A DNA stretch of 64,000 nucleotides. It comes from Patiria miniata (lineage: Eukaryota > Echinodermata > Asteroidea > Valvatida > Asterinidae). The stretch is taken from positions 14,025,176 through 14,089,175 of the forward strand of contig NW_024037056.1 of NCBI RefSeq assembly GCF_015706575.1, in the 5' to 3' direction. How positions within the stretch are numbered: position 1 is the stretch's first letter; every line of letters starts with the position of its first letter. Positions 46,701-64,000 of this stretch are shown here, piece after piece. The translations under genes were made by a program, and so were the position numbers. The notes under the pieces were generated by a model. The model did not search any database and had not been told where the DNA came from. It saw only the letters and a list, made by a program, of their open reading frames with translations.

Positions 46701-48529
46701 AGATAAACATTGCCGGTGTTTACATTTCTAGCTGCGATCGGATGTCGTGTTCCACTCTTGATTTAGTAATTGTTAGTGAACGCGGTAACGGTAGTTTTGA
46801 GTGTATCCACAACAGTGACACCTTTTAATGCATGCTGAAAACTTAAAGGCTTTTCAAATTCAAGATTGATGTATAATTAATTTGATTGTTATTATTTTAT
46901 TAATTTGCGACTGAGCGTGCGGTTGCTTACACTTTCATTATTCAGGTTTTCTATTTCAAAAATAGTCAGACGGACACTTTTTGGGGAACATACTGTATAA
47001 TACACCAAAAACAGCGGTTGGCCGACTGTAGGAGTTTCGAAGAGACAGATTCAATGAAAACATCGCGTCTGGATCTGAATGCGCAAGGATTTGGCACAGG
47101 AGATTTTGACTGCGATATCAATAGAATATCGACTTGTGCGGGATTTTTCCTGCGACGACCAAGAGGTGGAAACATTAAATTTTGCTGCAGTTATTTGATC
47201 TTATTGTTTAGGGCCTAATAATTAATTTCTCATTATGGTCAACTTGGGTTTTAAACTGACAAGTTCTTTTCATTTTTTGTCGTTATTGTTCACAGTGGTG
47301 CCGCCCTGTGGCCGCCTCCGCCCTCCTCACATCGGGATCCGGTCATTCACACGGGGGAGTTCCCCTTTAACCCTGTCAGGCCACTCTACCGCGCCGCCCG
47401 GGTAAACGGCAACATTCACAGCCTGTCACGTGGCCGAGAGAGGCTGGACAAGCGACATGTCGTACCCTTCCCGTGGCCTGAGCGACAGAAATTCATTCCA
47501 AACTATTTCTTGAACTACGACAATTTGTCACGGTCGTCTTCAGACGAGGACAAAGTGGCAAAGTTTGACTCAAGCAGCGTCCTTGTGTATCTGCATCATA
47601 ATAAAGCGGCTGGAACGACGACTAAGCGATGCTTGGCTACCATAGCAGGTGCGGATCTGGGTCGGACTACGGGGCCCGTATTGAGCAGCGAGGGACGGCT
47701 GGCCGTTGAGGCGCGCTTCATACGCAGCAGGCGCTTCATGATGCGCAGCTCTCCGAACACGTACTTCGGCGGATACGCCTTCGGCATCTGCGATCGCTAC
47801 CGGAAGCCGTGCGCGTACTTCACCGTTCTGCGTGACCCGTACGAGCGGACGCTGTCCTCGCACTCGTACTGCAAGCACGCACGGCAGGATCAACTCTGCT
47901 CAGCCCAGGTCGCGAACAAAGTGTCCCTTCGCGAATGGGCCCTCCACCAGGGAAGCTTCTTCTTCCGGCAACTCTTATTCCAGCCCGAGTTCTGCAGCGA
48001 TAAAACCCGCTGGATGCGTAATGTCGACGTAGAGGGCGTTCCACACGACTTCTTAAACAAACGGGACTCTCTGAGGAGCGCCCCTTGTTGGTTTCGTGAG
48101 AAACTCATCATGGAGTTGACCCTAAACCACACCCAACACGAAGCACTACTTAAGTATTGCCTTAAGAACCTCGAACGCTGGTTCACAGTCATTATGCTGG
48201 TAGACCACTACGACGAATCACTGCAAATGGCGCAAGAGGCATTGAAGCTTCCCGTACACGATCTGTGCGCAGGACGCCACGACAACACGGGGTCCTACAA
48301 CAAAACTGCCAATCCAGTCACCGCATCCAAACTACCGGACCAAAACAGAACCAGCCCCACCAGTCCTGCTACAAGCGATCCTTCCGTGGAAGAGCAGCTA
48401 CTCGAACTCAGGCAGGATCCGGAGGTCCGAAGCGTCCTGCGAGCGGACGAACTGCTATACCAAAGAGGAGTGGAGATTTTCAACAAGCAACGGGCAGTTT
48501 TCAGCAAAATAAGATCAATATTAACATGA
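40500..48529 (+). CDS. sulfotransferase-fold type II membrane protein (gene span; two exons)
   Basis: Exons 40500-40735 and 47296-48529 join in phase 2 to about 489 residues. A short cytoplasmic N-terminus is followed by a signal anchor (about 26-46, KYVILIACVSVFGCVHLLTG), a Golgi type II layout. In the lumenal part, LHHNKAAGTTTKRC (about 178-191) is placed like the 5'-phosphosulfate-binding loop, and TVLRDPYERTLSSHSYC (about 255-271) like the 3'-phosphate-binding motif of PAPS-dependent carbohydrate sulfotransferases. Several N-glycosylation sequons follow (NHT, NKT, NRT). The acceptor substrate and subfamily are not determined; the typical KxGGTS-like loop is changed to KAAGTT. Start choice: the ATG at 40500 has a strong context (gcaaaATGG); an upstream in-frame ATG at 40434 (22 residues longer) has a weaker one. 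Confidence 0.85.
40736..47295. other. 6.56 kb intron of the sulfotransferase-like gene
   Basis: No internal exon is supported. It holds a single Tc1-like MITE terminus (cagggtgagtcaaaa at 40989), the hammerhead-like fold at 43023-43076, and three GC-richer unique islands (about 41990-42110, 43900-44190, 45630-45800) that could be regulatory. Confidence 0.5.
43023..43076 (+). ncRNA. hammerhead-ribozyme-like fold
   Basis: The order is GTTTATC, CTGATGA, one C, stem GAACAG/CTGTTC with a 10-base loop, GAAAC, GTC, then GAGTTAAAC. The outer strands can form seven pairs with two bulged bases (stem I). CTGATGA and GAAA are the conserved core; the C-G of GAAAC/GTC would form a minimal stem III, as known for hammerheads of Penelope-like retroelements. 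The extra C before stem II and the lack of a stem III loop are atypical, so activity is uncertain. Confidence 0.45.
47296..48529 (+). CDS. sulfotransferase-like, exon 2 (catalytic domain)
   Basis: Acceptor tattgttcacag, phase-2 entry, then 411 codons with the stop TGA at 48527-48529. Codon composition is clearly GC-richer than the flanks. Both nucleotide-binding motifs lie in this exon. Confidence 0.88.
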
Positions 48530-48939
48530 TGCAATTTTATTTTGTTTAAACAAGCTGACATTTCGGGTTTTACTGCCTCATTTCGTCATTTTTGTTTCTG
48601 CTTGAAAACTCGGAAAATGCTCGACACCTTTTAGAAAAGGACGCACTGGTGCTTGCATGTTAATGTGTGAATGCAATTTCGGTGAAATTATGTGTCAAAG
48701 TCGCTTGAAATTTTGTCAGCTGTGGCTAACGAGTTCATTTATGATCAAAGTTCCGATGAACGATATTTTACCTCGCTTTTAAATTGGAATTGATGGTGTG
48801 TGGCAAATATATCATATTTTATTCAAAACAATTGCATTGAGTTTCACAAGTTGCCTTGTTGGACTGTCATTTTAGTTCTCTATAAAAAAAAATAGTTACC
48901 TTGTAAATTTTGCAACTGAGTTGTGATCTGTAAATTGTA

Positions 48940-49647
48940 CAGGGTGACCGGGAAAAATGCAACCCTGAAACGTTTGCCTCTTTTCAAAAACGTGATGTGT
49001 GATTTTTTTATGTTTTGTGTTTCAGATTATAGCTGAGAGCTTTTTCATTCCAATACTGAAAAAATCATGAAAACAGCACATTGGGTTGCTGAGAAAATGC
49101 CAATTATGCAAAAGAAGTGATTTTTCTTATCCGTTCCAAAAGTGCTTCAAACAGTGAAACATGTTTGTAAGCCCACTGTGCAATTGTATTTCATTTGTGC
49201 AGTTTCTGTAATATTTTGACATATTTATGATGATGAAAAGGTTTAATGTATAGGACTAAAAAGGATAAGGTGTCTGTTCAGGTGGAAAATAAAAGGTATT
49301 TCTATCAAATTAATTTGTACTCTTGTCATATTATGTACCGTGTTGTTTGCGAGGGTTAGGACACAATGCGCTACATGCATTTCATGCACAAATAGGTACA
49401 CTAAATCCCTTATCTGTGGTAATGCCATTGGAACGGATGAAAAATATCACTTCTTTTACATAATTGGCATTTTCTCAGCAATCCAATGTGCTGTTTCAAG
49501 ATTTTTTTCAAGTATTTCAAAGAAAATTCTCTCAGCTTTAATGTGATGTCCAAAACATAAAAATTCACCGATCACGTTTTTGAAAAAAAAGGCAAATGTT
49601 TCAGGGCTGCATTAATTTTTTTTTTGGGGGGGGGGGGGTTCACCCTG
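48940..49647. mobile_element. TA-flanked Tc1/mariner-like MITE, 708 bp
   Basis: CAGGGTG at the left and CACCCTG at the right, both next to TA. The subterminal aaacgtttgcctcttttc pairs with gaaaaaaaaggcaaatgttt on the right, and further inverted blocks extend inward (aaaaatcatgaaaacagcac area). No transposase frame. Confidence 0.7.
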
Positions 49648-49649
49648 TA

Positions 49650-52600
49650 TGGGGAGCCGCGTAGGATAACCCTTTTAAAGGCAAGCCTAATTTTCGGCGG
49701 AAGTGGCGCCTGCGAGTTGTATGAAGCACTGTTCGCAGGTTACATGCTTTTTATCGCAAGGCTGCCCATACTTGCAATACTCTCGTAGCGACAGAGCACA
49801 GCAGTGCGCGGTGCTTCTAGAGCTAGCGCTGCTTCGCTATAGTCAAGATTTTTGTTTGCCGTTTATCACATCTTTATTGATGACAGGATAGCGAAAACCC
49901 ATACTCCCGGGAACTCTTCAAGATCACTTGTCCTTTTATCTTTCCCGTTGCTTGCTCCATCTCTTCTTCTCAAGCCATAACAGAAAAATAAATAATGCAC
50001 GGTGGAGGACAAGTATTGTACGGCAAGTTGAAAAGATCGTGGTGAAAATAGAGAGATTTTTTGTCTTCCGTTTTCTCTTGGGTCGACAGTATTGCGTTAT
50101 GCTGAGTGCTTTTACGCACATCCATTAGTTGTGTAAATACGGGGTCGCTCGGGTGCAACACGCACGGATGAATGCAGTGCCGTCAGTAGCTAGTCGCGGT
50201 TCGAGACGTGACTTGGCATTTCTCGGGATGATTATGGGATGGGAATTTATAGCTCGATCGGTACAATCGTTGAGTTCCGTAGGAAGGTAGGCTTTTCTTT
50301 CAAATATTAGTGGTGTTGGTGGCCCCATGGGCATAGTATGCCGGATACAAGGTGATGCTGGTTTTTAATAGCCAATGTGCTGACATTGCACTGTGAGGAG
50401 ATTGCAATTGCATTACTGCGCATGCGTAATTGTCGTCCGTTATTGCGCACTTGCGCGCTTTTCCCCAGAGCAAGTTATTCACAAGACAAACAATGCACGT
50501 AGCGTGCTCTTCAAATTTTATGATTGAACGGGGGATAAAACATGCTTATTTTTGTCATTTCGTTTTCTCTTGCAATTTTTTACTTGATGGATGGGGGTTC
50601 ATGTACAAAAACATGACGAGTTAATTTTCAAAATTGGTTGGCCCTTTTAAGAACGAGCTAAAGAGGATTGGATTTTAAAGCACTTTGCAAAAGCTTCACT
50701 TCCAAAGTTGAATCGATCCTGGTAACTACCTAAGACAGGTTTATTTTACAGTATAATCAGGATTACGTTGACTGACGCCATCACATTAAAAAAAAATAAC
50801 CTCTGCAAACGTATTCACATATTGCCCTTAAGTGGAACAAGATTTCTATACATAATAAATTATGTTTATGAGTTTAATGTCCACGAGGCGTTTCTTTAAA
50901 CATTCACGTTTGCAATTTGTTGCAGATGTTCGGTCGTTCGATCTCGTGCAATGAGTCCCTTTGCGAATGGCGCGAGACCGCGGGGTTAAATGAGCCGTTA
51001 CGCTCCGCGCCATCTATTATCTGCAAACGATGTATATCGAGATAATTATCTTGAAGTTCGTCAACGATAGTCAAGCATGCATGACTGAACACTCTGAACC
51101 ATGTCTCATTTTGTCGTCTCATAAGTGTAACTTTCACTAAAAAAAAAATATGCAAACCAAATATTGTTTGTTTATTGCAATAACAATGTGTCGGTTGAAA
51201 TATGTTGACATCACTGTGTACGATAAAGGACAAACGAGAACGGGCAAGCCTGGTAAAACTGTTCTCGGAGCGTTCAAATTTCTTTTCGGTTCCTTCGACC
51301 AATAGGATTACCAAAATGCACTTGCGCCTCGTCTCTAAGAACGCGTGCAGCAAGCGCGTGAGCGTAACACCACCGCAGTAAAAGCTTCTACTTCTGGTCG
51401 CAGATTCCACTCAAGCCATTCATTGACGTTACTGGATAATCCTATACGATAGCACTGCGTCTGTCTCTCTAGGACCAGCATAAATATGAAAGACGGCAAC
51501 GGCAATGCATGACGTCAAAGATGACGTCATGCTGTATCTGGTTGGTATTAAAGTGTGACGTCATTTCAACTTAAACCACGCCCACTACACCCTGAGCAGC
51601 ATTGGAACTTTTGGAACCGGAAGTAGTGCAAAGTGTTTTAGCTAATGGGCCTAGTAAACAGTGGTGCGTGCGCGTGTATGACACAGTCACAAACCGGATA
51701 GAAAGCGATCGAGATTCTTTTACGGAGAGTGCATATCGCCTCTCATCAAATAAGCACTTGTTTATCAAGTACTGTACGTAACGATACCCCGTGGATTTAC
51801 ATTGATTCACTGGGAGCTTTCGAGACGAGAAAAGTGATCAATTTCTCCATCTTGGAAAAACATACAGAGATGGCGTTTGTCACTGAACCCATTATGTTAT
51901 ACCTTTTTAACTCGCAGGTATTTGCGTACGTTATTGATGATGTATCATGCCATGAGATATTTGCGTGTGTGATCGATGGTCTACTTACGCTACAGTTGAA
52001 GAAATGTACCCAATTTATCTGCAAAGTAAACGCAGTGCAGGGAAGAATAAACAAGCGTTGAGTAATGGTCTGGGTATTGATTTTGCTTTGTTTCATCGTG
52101 CGCTACCGACATTTGCATTCAGCGAAAAGACAAACTGATGGCACTTCTGGTAGTAAATTAATCAAATTTTCAACTTCAAACAACTTGGGAAGTGCTGGAG
52201 TATCACTCTTTAAATCATAAAGTCATTCCAAATTGTATATTTTGATTTATATTTTATGATAGTAGGAACTTTCTTTTCACCAGTGGATCCGAAGACCCAA
52301 AATTTAAATAATTTACATTGTACAAAGTTGTTGCTTTTAAATAATTGATTTATTGTATACGCGGATGTAAGACTAAACAAATTTACAAACACTGAATATT
52401 GTGCGTGAATAATAAATTAAATTTTTACGCCGCTATGTACAAAATAAATATTGTTAAAAATAGAATACGGTTTACATCCATCTTGAGATCTACATTCTAC
52501 GCCACAAGAGGGCTCCCTACACAATGTTAAGTTTGAGGATATACATGTATTGTCAGTTGATCTGCTAATTTCTTTTCAAAGTTGAAAATGTCGCAGCTCG

Positions 52601-52840
52601 ATCGGTTACCGTTATACTAACACGCAAAGAAGGTTCCGACAGCTTACGTCAAGCGGGTGACTTTACATTTCTGTTCCGCGCATAACAGTTGGGGACCGCA
52701 CTAAAATCCAAAAGAATCCATGTTTCGTTAAGCCAATTTTAATAATTAAGTACAGACATATAAGTAATGATCTCAATAGGCAGGCGAGTCAATGAAAGCT
52801 AGAGAGAGAGTGTGCGTACACTTTGCTCAACATAATAAGT
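49650..52840. other. intergenic, no gene seen
   Basis: Lies between the converging sulfotransferase-like and PRDM14 genes. A frame of 168 codons at 50904-51410 (minus) has no family signature and overlaps a repeat-like block (51288-51360). Copy 3 of the 'cattcatt' repeat is at 51412-51470. Confidence 0.4.
51412..51470 (+). repeat. interspersed repeat, 'cattcatt-gttac' family, copy 3
   Basis: gccattcattgacgttactg and gataatcctatacgatagca match copies at 2902 and 9351. Confidence 0.5.
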
Positions 52841-52843
52841 ATA

Positions 52844-53300
52844 CAGGGTGAGTAAAAAAAAAAACGGAACCCAAATGTCGGGACTATTGTTTTATTGAAG
52901 TTCTGCATGTAGCACTTTCAAAATCTAGGACATAAAAGCCCAATTCATCAGCTTTCTTTTAGTACAGAGATCATTTAAATCACTTATGTACTTTTTAAGT
53001 TATGGAATTTTAAAGACAACCACCATCTTAAAGTTCCGTCCACGGATCACAAAAAAGTGTGCGTTCTTTCAGCAAAACGAAAACAATTCAAACACATCCC
53101 TTTGTGATTTTTTTTCGTTTTGCTGAAAGAACAATGAACTTTTTTGTGATCCGTGGACAGAACCTTAAAACGTTGGTTGTGTTTAAAATTCCGTAACTAT
53201 GAGTGATTTGAATGATTCTTGTACTAAAAGAAAGCCTATGAACTTCACTGAAACAATGGTCCCAACATTTGGGTTTCGGTGGGTTTTTTTACTCACCCTG
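52844..53300. mobile_element. TA-flanked Tc1/mariner-like MITE, 457 bp, nearly palindromic
   Basis: CAGGGTGAGTAAAAAAA at the left, inverse at the right, TA on both sides. The two halves pair over much of their length (for example gcacactt / ttctttcagcaaaacgaaaa repeated in inverse near 53070 and 53115). Confidence 0.75.
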
Positions 53301-53324
53301 TATGCGATGCTGTCTTTCTCTTAC

Positions 53325-53650
53325 AGTGCGGCAGATAGGTGATGGGATTGTGCCTTTGATGATACAAGCATGGAATTTTGCACACAGAGTATGCCATGAG
53401 AAAGATATTTGGCTATAGGGCCATCGCAGATTTGTCCTTTGAAAAAAACCTGGTATAACAAGCAATGGCAGCCATTTTATAAATTCTGAAAATTGCTTGT
53501 TATCCTACCTATATTTTTTCAAAGGATCTGTGATGGCACTATAATATAGTCAAATATCTTTCTCATGACATACTCTGACTGTGTGCCAAATGCCATGCTC
53601 GTATCATCAAAGGCACAATTCCCCCAAATATTTCCCCTATCTGCCTCACT
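53325..53650. mobile_element. palindromic MITE family, copy 2
   Basis: Inverted ends agtgcggcagatagg / cctatctgcctcact and inner gtgcctttgatgatac / tatcatcaaaggcac. Same family as 12329-12622. Confidence 0.7.
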
Positions 53651-53756
53651 ATTAAACATATACGAGCATAGGTAAGATTTGATACCAGCACACCAGCATA
53701 TAAAAACATCTTGTTACTATAATATACATTTTAAAGCTGTGCGTGCTCCCATACTT

Positions 53757-53762
53757 TTATTG
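53757..53762 (-). other. PRDM14: candidate poly(A) signal of PRDM14 gene
   Basis: Minus strand AATAAA, about 334 bp after the stop codon. The first such hexamer I noticed downstream of the gene. Confidence 0.3.
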
Positions 53763-54095
53763 ATCCACTCCGTTTGTTAGCATGCTTGACAGCGATTTCT
53801 TCCCAGAATCTTGCCTTCACAGATCACAAACATCCAGTGGTCATTTTGAGTCAGATGTGTCGTGACTATAAACAAAAGTCGTTTGCTTTTCACAAAGCTT
53901 AATTTGCAGCTGCACACGGTGATTTACTCAAGATGAAAACATAACTTTGTAGAGCTTTCTCTCCAACATTAACAGAGAGCGTTCACTTTTCGTACGCTGT
54001 GTTTACACACTAACGTGTCTTGTGTTTTTCTAGCAATGTCAGGAGAATTGTCGCAGACAAAACCCAAACACCTTTGTTTTGAGAGGCTGGCGTAG

Positions 54096-63567
<9,472 letters not shown>

Positions 63568-63669
63568 CTGCGGGCAAAGGGTGACAAAAATTGTCGTGAC
63601 TTAAAGGGAATATACAACATTTTGCAAACATTGAAAAATACCAAATTATTATGCAATACCTTACTGGAC

Positions 63670-63905
63670 TGTTAGTGAATGACAGTCTAAAGCACCTGCA
63701 AAATGATGGCAGCTGCATGAGGTGCAATCATTTTAAAGAAAAGTGGGATTTTTGGATCGATTTCCAACGCCGGTCAGCCGACCACCGTTGGAAAAAATGT
63801 GGGTTTTTTTTAAACTGTGCCCCCAATTTACCATATTTAATTAGTCCGCATTTTCCATGCGAGGAATTTTCCTTAGGGACACATTTTGTGCAGCTTTCTA
63901 CTCCT
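63670..63905. mobile_element. interspersed element with central hairpin, copy 2
   Basis: Inverted relative to 9770-9985. The central tttccaacgccggtcagccg / accaccgttggaaa hairpin is imperfect here; flanking ccaatttacc and tttaattagtcc are conserved. Confidence 0.6.
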
Positions 63906-64000
63906 CTTTAATGTATGAAAATTATTTGACAGCCCTTTTTGGTTCATTTTATTGAAAATGCACTTCTTTAAACATTTAAAATAATTCCATGCTAGGACGA

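Noticed and set aside
50904-51410. 168-codon minus-strand open frame
   Set aside because: No domain, no splice context, and it overlaps repeat-like DNA; likely chance.

Overview
This is a nuclear window from an animal, most likely a marine invertebrate deuterostome. An echinoderm is my best guess, with hemichordate or amphioxus as alternatives. The reasons are GT-AG split genes of bilaterian type with long introns, a clear PRDM14 orthologue, AT-rich introns packed with inverted-repeat (MITE-like) elements, tRNA-headed SINEs, LINE 3' ends of CR1/L2 type and a large A/T-rich satellite. The species call is inference.

Four protein-coding genes are supported by exons whose splice phases agree. 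(1) 6215-17306, plus strand: an unrecognised type I single-pass membrane protein with signal peptide, small ectodomain, one transmembrane helix and a long basic/polar tail; several alternative C-terminal exons fit the same phase. (2) 32746-37348, minus strand: an SLC35F3/SLC35F4-type drug/metabolite-superfamily transporter, seven coding exons, about 425 residues, complete. (3) 40500-48529, plus strand: a two-exon type II membrane protein of the sulfotransferase fold, about 489 residues, with a 6.5 kb intron. (4) 54096-63567, minus strand: the 3' part of a PRDM14 orthologue (end of the PR/SET domain plus seven zinc fingers over five exons); the 5' part lies beyond the right edge. Genes 2 and 3 are head to head about 3.15 kb apart. 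Genes 3 and 4 converge. No functional link between the four genes is visible.

Between genes 1 and 2 lies about 11.4 kb of a tandem satellite (20205-31625), with a monomer of about 166 bp, roughly 68 copies, and a higher-order organisation of 11-12 monomers (1.8-2.0 kb). Its edges are more diverged than its centre. LINE 3' ends flank or neighbour it.

The rest is introns and intergenic DNA rich in small mobile elements: long-armed foldbacks with a 9-bp target duplication (5200-5670, 37867-38029), TA-flanked Tc1/mariner-like MITEs, a Tigger-like MITE, tRNA-derived SINEs sharing their tail with LINE ends, and two hammerhead-ribozyme-like folds (35003-35041, 43023-43076). No rRNA, intact tRNA, CRISPR array or viral gene was recognised.
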